Shown: positions 8,355 through 16,252, counted from the stretch's first letter. The stretch is 64,000 bases of DNA from Haloarcula hispanica ATCC 33960 (GCF_000223905.1 NC_015948.1:992001-1056000), one strand, 5' to 3'. Numbers and translations are program-made. The notes: generated by a model not told the origin, from the sequence alone.

Positions 8355-9842
8355 TCAGGCGATATCCTCGATGAGCGCCTCTGCGGTGTGTTCGCCGCTG
8401 ATGAGACACATCGGCACGCCGATGCCGGGCGTCGTGAACGACCCCGTGAAGTAGAGGCCGTCGACGGCCGACGAGCGGTTGTTGGGTCGCAGCAGGGCGG
8501 TCTGGCGGAGTGTGTGTGCCAGCCCGAGAGCTGTGCCCTCCGTGGCGTTGTACCGCTCGCCGAAGTCGGAGACGGCGAACTGCTTCTCGTAGACGATGCG
8601 GTCGCGCAGGTCGACGCCGGTGTTGTCAGCGATGTCGGCAAGCACCTTCTCGCGGTACTCCTCGCGGATCTCGTCGCCGTCGTGCAGGCCCGGCGCGATT
8701 GGGACCAGAACGAACAGGTTCGAGTGCCCGTCTGGGGCGACGGTGTCGTCGGTTTTCGAGGGCACACAGAGGTAGTACGCCGGGTCATCGGGCCACGCGG
8801 GCTCGTCGAAGATGTCGTCGAAGTGGGGGTCCCAGTCCGTCGGCAGGACGAGCGTGTGGTGCTTCAGGGGCTCCACGTCGCCCTCGACACCCATGTACAT
8901 GAGGAAAGCGGACGGTGCGTACGTTTTGTCGTCCCAGTAATCGTCGTCGTACTGGCGCTCGTGGTCGGGCAGGAGTTCCCGTTCGGCGTGGCCGTAGTCG
9001 GCGTTGACGACCACTTCGTCGGGGTGGGTCGTGTCGCCGTGGACTGTCTCCACGAGGAATCCATCCTTCCGCCGGGAAATCTCGTCGACTTCGGCGTCGG
9101 TCTCGTAGGTGACGCCGAGTTCCTCGCCGAGTTCGACGAGGCCGTCGACGACCGCGCCGACGCCGCCGTCGGGGTAGTAGACGCCGAGGTTGAAATCGAC
9201 GTGGCTCATCATGTTGTACAGCGCTGGCGTCGTCCGGGGCGAACCGCCGAGGAAGACGAGCGTGTACTGCATTATTTGCTGGAGCTTCGGGTGCTCGAAG
9301 TAGTCCTCGACGTGGCTCTGCATCGTGCCGATGAGCTGGAGGCCGACCGGCGCGGCAGTCATCACATCGAGGTCAATCCAGTCGCGCAGCTCCGAGCGGT
9401 CCTCGTAGACGAACTTGTTCATCGCCGTCTCGTAGTGACGTTCGCTCGTCGCGAGGTAGTCTTCGAACGCCTCGCCCGCGCCGGGCTCGTACTCCTCGAA
9501 CTTCCGGGCCATCTCGGCGTTGTCGCCGGTCACGTCGATCCGGTCGCCGTCCTTGAAGAAGATGCGGTAGTGCGGGTCGAGCCGCTGGAGGTCGTAGTAA
9601 TCGCGTGGCTCTTTCCCGAAGTACGCGAAGAACCGCTCGAACACGTCGGGCATCAGATACCACGACGGACCCATGTCGAACCGGAACCCGTCCACCTCCA
9701 GCCGGGAGGCGCGGCCCCCGAGTTGCTCGTTTTTCTCCAGTAGCGAGACGTCCGCGCCTGCGTCCGCCAGATAGCACGCGGCGGAGAGGCCACCGATGCC
9801 GCCACCGACGACAGTTACGTCTTCACCGGACAAGTCACTCAT
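8355..9842 (-). CDS. crtD: Carotenoid 3,4-desaturase CrtD (CrtI family)
   Basis: The 495-residue flavoprotein has an N-terminal dinucleotide-binding motif (VTVVGGGIGGLSAACYLADA) and a C-terminal phytoene-desaturase signature (LYFTGSFTTPGIGVPM). Length and motifs fit the CrtI/CrtD family. A separate CrtI could be meant, but its position as first gene of crtD-lyeJ-cruF matches the Haloarcula 3,4-desaturase that acts on the elongated lycopene derivatives. The minus-strand TATA-like box at 9866-9874 is placed for a nearly leaderless message. Confidence 0.9.
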   Translation of the reverse strand: MSDLSGEDVTVVGGGIGGLSAACYLADAGADVSLLEKNEQLGGRASRLEVDGFRFDMGPSWYLMPDVFERFFAYFGKEPRDYYDLQRLDPHYRIFFKDGDRIDVTGDNAEMARKFEEYEPGAGEAFEDYLATSERHYETAMNKFVYEDRSELRDWIDLDVMTAAPVGLQLIGTMQSHVEDYFEHPKLQQIMQYTLVFLGGSPRTTPALYNMMSHVDFNLGVYYPDGGVGAVVDGLVELGEELGVTYETDAEVDEISRRKDGFLVETVHGDTTHPDEVVVNADYGHAERELLPDHERQYDDDYWDDKTYAPSAFLMYMGVEGDVEPLKHHTLVLPTDWDPHFDDIFDEPAWPDDPAYYLCVPSKTDDTVAPDGHSNLFVLVPIAPGLHDGDEIREEYREKVLADIADNTGVDLRDRIVYEKQFAVSDFGERYNATEGTALGLAHTLRQTALLRPNNRSSAVDGLYFTGSFTTPGIGVPMCLISGEHTAEALIEDIA

Positions 9843-9865
9843 TACTAGTATTGAGGGGCTGGACC

Positions 9866-9874
9866 GTCAATAAA
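9866..9874 (-). promoter_or_regulatory. crtD: TATA-like box of the carotenoid operon
   Basis: On the minus strand TTTATTGAC is centred about 28 bases upstream of the crtD ATG at 9842, predicting a leader of only a few bases. Confidence 0.5.
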
Positions 9875-9976
9875 TGAGCGGCCAAACTGCATCGGTATGC
9901 CATTCGTGGCCATATGTCGGGCCGCCGAGCGGCTCAGTGGGAGACGTATATGGGGATGGGGGCCAGACTGACACGT

Positions 9977-11152
9977 ATGGAACCTGACCTCGCAGCACTG
10001 GACGCATATCTCGATGACGCCGGCGTCGACGGCTACCTCCTCGATGCGGATTCCGAGGTGTCAGACCAGTACTACCTCTCTGGCTTCGACGCGCCGGACC
10101 CGTTCATCACGCTGTACGACGGCGACACACATCTCCTCTTCCCGCGGAGTCTGGAGTTCGGTCGCGCCAAGCGTGAATCGCGAGCCGAGACCGTCGAACG
10201 GTACGTGGACTTCGACCACCAGAAGAAGGTCGAGGAGTACGGTCCCGAGGAGGCAGTCTCGCACGTCCTCGCGGATTTCCTCGCGTCCTACGATGTGGAC
10301 AGCGTGGCCGTACCCCCGCGGTTCCCGCTCCGGACTGCGGACGGCCTGCGCGAACGTGGTGTCGACGTGACGGCCGACACCGACGGCATCGTCACGGAGA
10401 TCCGCGCGACGAAGACCGAGACCGAAGTCGACTACGTCCGGACGGCACAGCGGGCCAACGAGGCGGCGATGCAGGCGGCCGAATCGCTGCTTGAGGCGTC
10501 AGAGATTGCCGAGGACGACACGCTCGAAATTGACGGCGAGACGCTGACGAGCGAGCGGGTGAAAGAGGAGATCGAGGTGACGCTGCTCCGGCACGGCTGT
10601 TCACTGGACGAGACTATCGTCGCCTGCGGGGCGGACGCTGCGGACCCTCACGACTCTGGGAGCGGGCCGCTCGTCGCCCACGAGCCGGTTATCATCGACA
10701 TCTTCCCGAAGGACAAGGCGACGAAGTACCACGCCGACATGACGCGGACGTTCGTCAAAGGCGAGCCAAGCGAGACGGTGCGGGAGTGGTACGACCTCAC
10801 CGAGCGGGCGATGGAAGCGGCGTTCGATGCGCTGGAACCCGGTGCGACCGGCAAAGACGTACACGACGCTGTCTGTGACGTGTACGAGGACGCCGGCGAG
10901 CCGACGTTGCGTGACGACGACCGAACGGAGACAGGGTTCATCCACAGCACGGGCCACGGCGTCGGGCTGGACGTCCACGAGCTTCCACGGCTGGCACCGA
11001 ATGGCGGCGAACTCGAACCGGGACACATCGTCACTATCGAGCCCGGCCTCTATGACCCCGATGTCGGCGGGGTCAGAATCGAAGATATCGCCGTCGTCAC
11101 TGCCGATGGCTACGAGAACCTGACTGAGTACGAGATTCAGTTCGTCGTCTGA
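9977..11152 (+). CDS. M24 family metallopeptidase (Xaa-Pro dipeptidase/aminopeptidase)
   Basis: The start at 9977 is preferred over one 63 bases upstream because a TATA-like GTATATG (about 9945-9951) lies 25-30 bases before it. The 391-residue protein has a creatinase-like N-domain and a C-terminal pita-bread domain. Candidate metal ligands are an Asp in IIDIFP, an Asp in HADMTRTF, a His in HSTGHGVGLDVHE, and Glu residues in TIEPGLY and RIEDIAVV. All five are in place, so it should be active, trimming peptides next to proline in the cytoplasm. Monocistronic, divergent from crtD. Confidence 0.88.
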   Translation: MEPDLAALDAYLDDAGVDGYLLDADSEVSDQYYLSGFDAPDPFITLYDGDTHLLFPRSLEFGRAKRESRAETVERYVDFDHQKKVEEYGPEEAVSHVLADFLASYDVDSVAVPPRFPLRTADGLRERGVDVTADTDGIVTEIRATKTETEVDYVRTAQRANEAAMQAAESLLEASEIAEDDTLEIDGETLTSERVKEEIEVTLLRHGCSLDETIVACGADAADPHDSGSGPLVAHEPVIIDIFPKDKATKYHADMTRTFVKGEPSETVREWYDLTERAMEAAFDALEPGATGKDVHDAVCDVYEDAGEPTLRDDDRTETGFIHSTGHGVGLDVHELPRLAPNGGELEPGHIVTIEPGLYDPDVGGVRIEDIAVVTADGYENLTEYEIQFVV

Positions 11153-11162
11153 GCCGGTCGTT

Positions 11163-11288
11163 TCAGCGCCGTTCCATCTGGCCGCCACAGGACAGACAGG
11201 CCATGTTAGCGTCTCCAGTCTGGGAAGCAGTTTTATCCTGGCCTCCGTTGGTGACTGCGTTATCTTCTATCAAGATGTTCGTTACCAT
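11163..11288 (-). CDS. Micro-protein (41 aa) with CxxC motif
   Basis: An ATG at 11288 opens 41 codons ending in TGA at 11165-11163. The peptide starts MVTNILIEDNAVTNGG and ends MACLSCGGQMERR, with a CLSC zinc-knuckle-like pair. A minus-strand TATA-like CATAATAAAT (11321-11330) is placed for a start about 12 bases before the ATG. Codon usage is less G/C-biased than in the large genes, so it may be a real small protein or a chance frame. One Cys pair could bind metal only as a dimer or with a partner. Confidence 0.45.
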   Translation of the reverse strand: MVTNILIEDNAVTNGGQDKTASQTGDANMACLSCGGQMERR

Positions 11289-11291
11289 GAC

Positions 11292-11301
11292 ACATTATAT
11301 T
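11292..11301 (+). promoter_or_regulatory. TATA-like box for the micro-gene pair
   Basis: ACATTATATT is centred about 60 bases before the ATG at 11357. A start near 11322 would leave a 35-base leader that includes the strong GGTGGTGA at 11343-11350. Confidence 0.4.
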
Positions 11302-11320
11302 CCGCGGCTCCATCATGAAC

Positions 11321-11330
11321 ATTTATTATG
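11321..11330 (-). promoter_or_regulatory. Divergent TATA-like box for the 41-aa gene
   Basis: CATAATAAAT on the minus strand predicts initiation near 11300, about 12 bases before the ATG at 11288. It interleaves with the plus-strand box at 11292-11301, so the two promoters face away from each other within 40 bases. Confidence 0.35.
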
Positions 11331-11356
11331 GATGGGGCAAAAGGTGGTGATACTCA

Positions 11357-11446
11357 ATGCTTGTATCCGATGTACGCCCCTCACGCGACCCTCACACTGC
11401 ACTGCCCACAAACCACAGACGCCGGCCGACACGACCCCCAGGATGA
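11357..11446 (+). CDS. Leader-like micro-ORF, 29 aa
   Basis: An ATG at 11357 follows an unusually good Shine-Dalgarno (GGTGGTGAT, 11343-11351, spacing five). Twenty-nine codons encode a basic peptide beginning MLVSDVRPSRDPHTALP. Its TGA stop (11444-11446) overlaps the ATG of the next ORF as ATGA. A strong ribosome site in front of such a short frame suggests it is translated, either as a peptide or to deliver ribosomes to the next start. Confidence 0.5.
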   Translation: MLVSDVRPSRDPHTALPTNHRRRPTRPPG

Positions 11447-11607
11447 CAACACGAATCACGACCCCCCGAAACGACGACTCGTACCCGACAACCACGCTGC
11501 CCTTCGACGACGCGGAGAGCAAGTCCCGCCGCGCGCCGAAGATGTTCTCGCCGACCAATCACGCCACGATGGGCCAGTTCGACACTGAGGCCACGGACCC
11601 GCGGTAA
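11443..11607 (+). CDS. Small protein, 54 aa, translationally coupled
   Basis: The ATG at 11443 overlaps the stop of the 29-codon ORF as ATGA and has no convincing Shine-Dalgarno of its own. The 54-residue product (start MTTRITTPRNDDSYP, end MGQFDTEATDPR) uses G/C-ending codons almost throughout, as expected for real haloarchaeal coding sequence. It has no Cys or membrane segment and looks hydrophilic and disordered. No family is recognised. A ribbon-helix-helix gene follows 44 bases later and may share the message. Confidence 0.5.
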   Translation: MTTRITTPRNDDSYPTTTLPFDDAESKSRRAPKMFSPTNHATMGQFDTEATDPR

Positions 11608-11651
11608 GCTGGGACACAACGCATATCCCGCCGGCACGCTTCCGTGCCGAT

Positions 11652-11861
11652 ATGTCCGATTACACCACAGTATCGATTCCGAAGGACCTCGCGGAGCGCG
11701 TCGAAGAGACAATCGAAGGGACGAGTTTCTCCAGCACCTCTGACCTCGTTCGGTTCCTGCTCCGGAGTATCGTCGTCCAGCACCAGCGGGAAGGCGAACT
11801 GACCGAAGCGCAGTTCCAGGATATCACCGACCAGTTGCGGGACCTGGGCTACTTGGAGTAA
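11652..11861 (+). CDS. Ribbon-helix-helix (CopG/Arc-like) protein
   Basis: A 69-residue protein with an N-terminal beta strand YTTVSIPKDLAERVEETIEG followed by two helices containing SDLVRFLLRSI, the ribbon-helix-helix layout of small dimeric DNA-binding proteins. It is a likely transcriptional regulator, perhaps of itself and the small genes upstream. No toxin partner lies next to it, so an antitoxin role is not supported. Confidence 0.75.
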   Translation: MSDYTTVSIPKDLAERVEETIEGTSFSSTSDLVRFLLRSIVVQHQREGELTEAQFQDITDQLRDLGYLE

Positions 11862-11880
11862 CCGCTCCGGAGACGGAACG

Positions 11881-12291
11881 CTACTGCGGATACTTTTCCG
11901 GAGGCTCGACGTCGAGAACCGTGACCTCCTGTTCCTGCCCGGATCTGTCGAAGGCTCCGAAGGCGTCGATATCCCACGGCGGGATGCCGACGAAGATCAC
12001 CTCGTGCAGGTCGTCGGTCTTGCTGACGCCCATGTACCCGTCGGGGTGGGAAACGAATCGGCCCTGTGTCTGGCCGGCCGGCGTTCCAAGGTCGACGCCG
12101 AACACCGCCTTCACCGAGGCCCCGGCTGAGGGGAGATAGAAGTCAGTGAACACCGGTGTCTCGTCCGGTAAGTCAGCATCCGGGAGTTCTCCGGCCGGCG
12201 TGACGGCCAGCGAAATCGTCACGTCGTCAGGTTCGGCCTCGCTGGCGAGCCGTAACAGCGTCTCGACGAGTCCGCGTGTGACGTAGACCAC
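11881..12291 (-). CDS. Conserved protein, possibly a degenerate JAMM/MPN-like domain
   Basis: I choose the GTG at 12291 (MVYVTRGLVETLL) because a TATA-like TTTTAC (about 12319-12324) places the transcript start near 12297; a GTG at 12306 is the alternative. The 136-residue protein contains SHPDGYMGVSKTD, which matches the HP-x6-S-x2-D part of a JAMM metalloprotease motif, but the first His of HxH is replaced by Val. Either an inactive MPN-like protein or a chance match; no partner gene helps. Convergent with the ribbon-helix-helix gene. Confidence 0.6.
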   Translation of the reverse strand: MVYVTRGLVETLLRLASEAEPDDVTISLAVTPAGELPDADLPDETPVFTDFYLPSAGASVKAVFGVDLGTPAGQTQGRFVSHPDGYMGVSKTDDLHEVIFVGIPPWDIDAFGAFDRSGQEQEVTVLDVEPPEKYPQ

Positions 12292-12338
12292 GCCACACCT
12301 TCGCACGGGCCGGGTAAAACAGCGTCGCTTCCGTCGGT

Positions 12339-13019
12339 TTAGCCGAGCACGAGCGACTTGAGGTTCTTCGCGTACAGGCCCGGCGTCCGGCCTCGCGACC
12401 CGCGGAGCGCGTACGCGATGTCCTCGGCGGCACCTTCCATCACGCCCTCCCCGTGTCCGACCAGGACCCGCTCGGGGTCCAGCCGAGAGAGCTTCTTCGG
12501 GGGGAACAGGCGCAACATTGGGTGGACACCGAGTCGCTCGTCACCGGCGAGGAAGTAGTCCGCCGCCCCGACCGCTTCTGGAACGACCAGCGTATCGTCC
12601 TCGTCGCCATACAGCGCGGCCTCTTGCCAGAACGTGTTCTTGATAATCTTGTGGACGCCGTAGTCCGTGCCCGGCAGTTGTCGGTGCATGCGTTCGACCG
12701 GCGCGTCGATGTCTTCCTCGACACCCGACATCCACTCGGGGATGTACACCGACACGTCGTGTCGGTTCGCAACGGCGGCGCTGTCGCGTTTGTGCCGGTC
12801 TAACAGGATGACGACGCCGGCCACGTCGCCGAACTCGGCGAACAGGTCGTCGATACCGTCGACGTCTATCGGGTCGACGACGAACACGCCGGCATCCGTC
12901 TTGAGGACGTGACTCGCCCGGACCATCATTTCGTCGGGATACGGAATGTAGCTCACGCCGCGCTCCCAGCGGTTCGTCTCCAGCCACGCCGCCGTTTCGT
13001 CCTGCGTGTTGGTTGGCAT
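12339..13019 (-). CDS. MBL-fold-like protein lacking the metal site
   Basis: The start at 13019 (MPTNTQDETAAWLE) avoids a basic Ser/Arg-rich extension. The 226-residue protein follows the order of metallo-beta-lactamase-fold enzymes: a Val-rich strand pair (GVFVVDPIDVDGI), then VVILLDRHKRDSAAV where THxHxDH is expected, and ERVLVGHGEGV near the end where the family has a PGHG loop. The canonical His cluster is missing, so metal-dependent hydrolysis is doubtful. Divergent from the VOC gene; role unknown. Confidence 0.65.
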   Translation of the reverse strand: MPTNTQDETAAWLETNRWERGVSYIPYPDEMMVRASHVLKTDAGVFVVDPIDVDGIDDLFAEFGDVAGVVILLDRHKRDSAAVANRHDVSVYIPEWMSGVEEDIDAPVERMHRQLPGTDYGVHKIIKNTFWQEAALYGDEDDTLVVPEAVGAADYFLAGDERLGVHPMLRLFPPKKLSRLDPERVLVGHGEGVMEGAAEDIAYALRGSRGRTPGLYAKNLKSLVLG

Positions 13020-13140
13020 ACGCCTCAGTACGGGCCTGACGTGAATAAATGGTCGAGAACGGGAAACTCGCGTGCTGGGGTTGTTTCGCCTCCGAAACGT
13101 CGTCCACAGCGGCTTTGTCGGTGGCGACCGAAGTGCCGAT

Positions 13141-13827
13141 ATGCTCTCCTCGCCCGCCTGGCTCACACTGGAGGTGAAGTATCCGGACCGTGCAACGGCG
13201 TTCTACGAGGCCTTTCTGGAACTCGACGTACTCTCAGAGAGCCCAGACGAGGCCGTGCTCGCGGCCGGCGACACCGAACTCAGGCTCCGCGCGCCGGGGA
13301 CGGTTCCGCGCGGCGGGCTCCACACCCACTACGCACTGACCATTCCCGAGCGGGAGTACGACGACTGGTACGGCCGGCTGGACGAGCGCTTCGACCTGGT
13401 CGAACACACCTTCGGGGACGCGCGCTCGCTGTACTTCTACGACCCGCAGGGCAACTGCGTGGAACTCGGCGAGCGGGCGGTCGACGGCGATGGCGTCACC
13501 GGCCTGTTCGAACTCGTCCTCGAAGTCGAGGACCTGTCCTCGGCCGTGGCGTTCTACACCTCGCTGGGGTTCGACATGGTCGACGACGGCCGCGACGAAG
13601 GCCGCGTTCGGCTCTCGACCGGCGACCTCGACCTGGAACTGTGGTCACCGCGGCTCGGCATCGCTGACGCCCGCGGCGGCGTTCACGTCGACTTCGGCGT
13701 CGTCGCCGAAGACCCGAAATCGACGGCCAGGGAAGTCGCTGACGACGCGCTTTCGGTCACCTCGGTCGAGGACGGCGTCCGAATCAGAGACCGGGACGGC
13801 CACTACCTGACGCTGGTGTCGGCGTAG
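13141..13827 (+). CDS. Two-module VOC (glyoxalase/dioxygenase fold) protein
   Basis: The start at 13141 (MLSSPAWLTLEVKYPDRA) removes an implausible basic N-terminal extension. The 228-residue protein holds two VOC modules, each with the pattern of strand, helix (AFYEAFLELDV; AFYTSLGFDMV) and C-terminal YDPQGNCVELGE or RDRDGHYLTLV. The tandem modules form one metal-binding cup in this superfamily. Substrates range from methylglyoxal adducts to catechols, and none can be chosen from the sequence. Monocistronic. Confidence 0.8.
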   Translation: MLSSPAWLTLEVKYPDRATAFYEAFLELDVLSESPDEAVLAAGDTELRLRAPGTVPRGGLHTHYALTIPEREYDDWYGRLDERFDLVEHTFGDARSLYFYDPQGNCVELGERAVDGDGVTGLFELVLEVEDLSSAVAFYTSLGFDMVDDGRDEGRVRLSTGDLDLELWSPRLGIADARGGVHVDFGVVAEDPKSTAREVADDALSVTSVEDGVRIRDRDGHYLTLVSA

Positions 13828-13973
13828 ACAACCGCCGGTGTCGGCGTAGCGGGCCAGTGGTACCGGGGGTGAATCCGCCGGAAGCGAATATAATGACCAC
13901 CCCCGTATTAGTAGCTGTATAGACACCTCATAGGCAGGTTCTTTTCGTGTCGGCGGCCACGTTTCACCCGAGG

Positions 13974-14252
13974 ATGTCCCCGACTGACTCCCGGGCCGAA
14001 CAGGAAGCCCCTGCGAAGGCGACGCTGTTCTGTCCGGACTGTGGGCACCGGAGCAGGTACGACGGCGACTGGATGGTGGTCGAGCACCACGGCGGCACGC
14101 ACTACCGCTGTCCGGACTGCCACGCCCAGATCACGACCCGACCGAGCCACACTGACAGGGGTTCGCCCCGGTTCTTCGACACCTACTGGCAAGCGTGGGA
14201 CCGGGGTATCCGCGTGTGGCATGGACTGCTGCAGCGATTTCTCCCTCCGTGA
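13974..14252 (+). CDS. Small zinc-ribbon protein
   Basis: The start at 13974 gives a 92-residue protein with a central zinc ribbon, LFCPDCGHRS and YRCPDCHAQI, separated by about 26 residues, and a Trp/Arg-rich C-terminal helix (FFDTYWQAWDRGIRVW). Two CPxC knuckles make it a probable structural zinc protein binding nucleic acid or protein. I know it only as a haloarchaeal hypothetical. No operon partner is close on the same strand. Confidence 0.65.
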   Translation: MSPTDSRAEQEAPAKATLFCPDCGHRSRYDGDWMVVEHHGGTHYRCPDCHAQITTRPSHTDRGSPRFFDTYWQAWDRGIRVWHGLLQRFLPP

Positions 14253-14362
14253 GCGGCCTGGCCAGATATTGCGGCGTCAGGAAAACCGTTCCTCCCGCTA
14301 TTTCCCATAGAACCGTATCGCCCAGAATAGGGCTGTCCAGAGGCCACAGCGCGTTCTGCGGC

Positions 14363-14665
14363 TCAATCCAGCCGCTCGGAGTCGATACTGACGCCCGGCG
14401 GCGTCACAACCAGAAAGCCGCGGAAGTGCATCAGTTCGCCGCCGGCCTCCCGGACCGGCCGGGCGAACCCGGCGGCGAGTTCGTTCAGGTCGCCTTCGAC
14501 GTTGAGAACCAGGACCGACCCGTTTTCGATGGTGTTGATCCACTGCTCGGGCGGTTCCGACCCGTCGAGGACGCCCAGCACGACGCGGTTGCTGCCGGCC
14601 CCGTCACGGTCCTCGTCCATCTGGTCCTCCACGGCCTGCAGGTCCAGCCCCTCGAAATCGCTCAT
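14363..14665 (-). CDS. Conserved haloarchaeal protein, DUF5779-like
   Basis: A 100-residue protein starting MSDFEGLDLQAVEDQM with conserved segments RVVLGVLDGSEPPEQW, GSVLVLNVEGDLNELAAGFA and HFRGFLVVTPPGVSID. The arrangement of two beta-alpha units resembles the DUF5779 family of haloarchaea, for which no function is known to me. The start at 14665 is preferred to an upstream frame that is Arg/Ala-rich. It is divergent from leuA with the leuA TATA box in between. Confidence 0.7.
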   Translation of the reverse strand: MSDFEGLDLQAVEDQMDEDRDGAGSNRVVLGVLDGSEPPEQWINTIENGSVLVLNVEGDLNELAAGFARPVREAGGELMHFRGFLVVTPPGVSIDSERLD

Positions 14666-14784
14666 AGCCACATCCATGCGCGGACGGAGCAAAAATCCTC
14701 CCCAAACCGTCTGACGCGCGGCAGTCGCACCGGCGGCGGCCGTGACCGTGTGTCGTGTGCACATATCACCGCCCTATGGACAAG

Positions 14785-14792
14785 TATAAATA
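14785..14792 (+). promoter_or_regulatory. leuA: TATA box of leuA
   Basis: TATAAATA is a near-perfect archaeal TATA box centred 30 bases before the ATG at 14819. It rules out the in-frame GTG at 14793 as leuA start, because that codon lies upstream of the predicted transcription start. Confidence 0.6.
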
Positions 14793-14818
14793 GTGGAAGC
14801 ATCCAGTTACGGGTGCTT

Positions 14819-14893
14819 ATGTCCAACAACGAGGGCACGTCGGAATCTCCGGCGGATCGAGTTCTTCCAGGGCACACTGGATTCCACGTCTGA
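14819..14893 (+). CDS. Leaderless ORF at the leuA start, out of frame with leuA
   Basis: The ATG at 14819 is the first codon after the predicted start site. It opens 24 codons beginning MSNNEGTSESPADRV and stopping at TGA 14891-14893. The first 14 residues look like a haloarchaeal N-terminus; the last ten do not. The leuA frame begins exactly after residue 14 but one base out of register. I read this as the original N-terminus of leuA separated by a small deletion, although a leader peptide is possible. Confidence 0.5.
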   Translation: MSNNEGTSESPADRVLPGHTGFHV

Positions 14894-16037
14894 GATAACA
14901 GACGCACGGATTTTCGACACCACGCTGCGCGATGGTGAGCAGTCACCACGTACGTCGTTCAACTACGAGGACAAACGCGAGATAGCTGCGCTGCTCGACG
15001 AGATGGGCACCCACGTCATCGAGGCCGGGTTCCCCGTCAACTCCGATGCAGAGTTCGAGGCAGTGCGCGACATCGCCGAGTCCACGCGAGTGACGACCTG
15101 CGGACTGGCGCGTGTGGTCGAGAAAGACATCGAGGCGGCTCTGGATTCTGGTGTGGACATGGTCCACACCTTCGTCTCGACGTCGGACGTACAGTTGCAG
15201 GATTCCATGCATGCGACCCGTCAGGAGGCACTCGACACTGCAGTCGACTGTGTCGAGATGATCAAAGACGCGGGCGTCGAGTGCATGTTCTCCCCGATGG
15301 ACGCGACTCGGACTGACGAGGACTTCCTCGTCGAAGTCATCGAGGCTACGTCCGCGGCGGGGGCGGACTGGATCAACATTCCGGACACTTGTGGGGTCGC
15401 CACGCCGCGGCGGTTCTACGACCTCATCGAGATCGTCGACGACTGCACCGACGCCTACATCGACGTGCACACGCACGACGACTTCGGGCTGGCGTCGGCC
15501 AACGCCATCTCCGGCTTCGAGGCCGGAGCCAGCCAGGCGCAGGTGTCGGTCAACGGGATCGGCGAACGCGCCGGCAACGCGGCCTACGAAGAGGTCGTGA
15601 TGGCGCTGGAGTCGCTCTACGACGTCGACACCGGAATTGACACCACCCGCATCACGGAGCTATCGCGGATCGTCGAGGAGAAATCCGACATCGGGGTGCC
15701 GGCGAACAAGCCCGTCGTCGGGCGCAACGCCTTCTCCCACGAGAGCGGTATCCACGCCGCCGGTGTCATCGAGAACTCCGACACGTTCGAGCCGGGCGTC
15801 ATGACCCCCGAGATGGTCGGGGCCACCCGCGAACTCGTGCTCGGCAAGCACACCGGGGCCCACTCGGTCCGGGAACGGCTCGTCGACGCGGGCTACGACC
15901 CGACCGAGGCGGAGGTCAGAGAAGTGACCCGCCGCGTCAAGGAGTACGGCGCGGAGGAACAGGTCACCATGTCGGTGCTCGAACGGTTCGCCGAGGAGAT
16001 CGGCGTGACCGAGGAAAGCGAGGAGGTCCGGGCGTAG
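14819..16037 (+). CDS. leuA: 2-isopropylmalate synthase LeuA, N-terminal frame interrupted
   Basis: From 14862 the frame encodes FFQGTLDSTSEITDARIF then DTTLRDGEQSPRTSF, the HMGL-like TIM barrel of LeuA, with the metal-binding HTHDDFG and GIGERAGNAAYEEV and a HESGIHAAG segment. The protein ends near residue 400 without the long C-terminal leucine-sensing domain of bacterial LeuA, so feedback control may be weak or absent. It condenses acetyl-CoA with 2-oxoisovalerate in leucine synthesis; the (R)-citramalate variant of the family is an alternative. There is no usable in-frame start downstream of the TATA box, so a +1 shift near 14858-14862 is needed. Confidence 0.85.
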
Positions 16038-16132
16038 GCCGATGACCTCGCTTCCGGCCGTCACTACGAGTGAGCAGCTACCGGTGAGTACCCGGTTCCG
16101 AGTGGCTGTCCGCCAACAGCTATCACAGAACG

Positions 16133-16140
16133 TTTATTAT
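16133..16140 (+). promoter_or_regulatory. ilvB: TATA-like box of the ilv-leu operon
   Basis: TTTATTAT lies between leuA and ilvB, predicting initiation near 16161-16163, directly before a 28-codon leader ORF and about 220 bases before ilvB. The leader of the operon is therefore long, which is unusual where most messages are leaderless. Confidence 0.5.
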
Positions 16141-16165
16141 TCGGGACGAACTGCATTTGGATGTG

Positions 16166-16252
16166 ATGACCGCGGCTGCTGGGCGTCAGGTTCGACCACC
16201 CGCCAGCACCGCGACCGCTATTCTCGGCGTGCGTATTGTAGGGGCACTATAG
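16166..16252 (+). CDS. Candidate branched-chain leader peptide, 28 aa
   Basis: The ATG at 16166 (a GTG at 16163 is in frame) opens 28 codons ending in TAG at 16250-16252. The peptide is MTAAAGRQVRPPASTATA followed by ILGVRIVGAL, so six of the last ten residues are Ile, Leu or Val. Several of these codons (ATT, ATT, GTA, CTA) are of the kind avoided in the large genes here. The reading frame ends inside a GC hairpin. This is the design of ribosome-mediated attenuation leaders of bacterial ilv operons; in an archaeon it is inference. Confidence 0.5.
   Translation: MTAAAGRQVRPPASTATAILGVRIVGAL
16178..16207 (+). other. Possible upstream stem-loop in the ilvB leader
   Basis: GCTGG(G)CG at 16178-16185 can pair with CGCCAGC at 16201-16207 with one bulged G. 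A short GGT/ACC stem lies inside. It sits within the leader ORF and could be disrupted by a translating ribosome. Confidence 0.3.

Noticed and set aside
7770-9743. 657-codon plus-strand frame opposite crtD and lyeJ
   Set aside because: It spans two genes on the other strand that match known families; its composition is rich in Val, Arg and Asp without domains.
14793-14861. GTG at 14793 as leuA start
   Set aside because: It lies at the edge of the TATA box, upstream of the predicted transcript start, and would add a basic Cys-containing peptide unlike LeuA.
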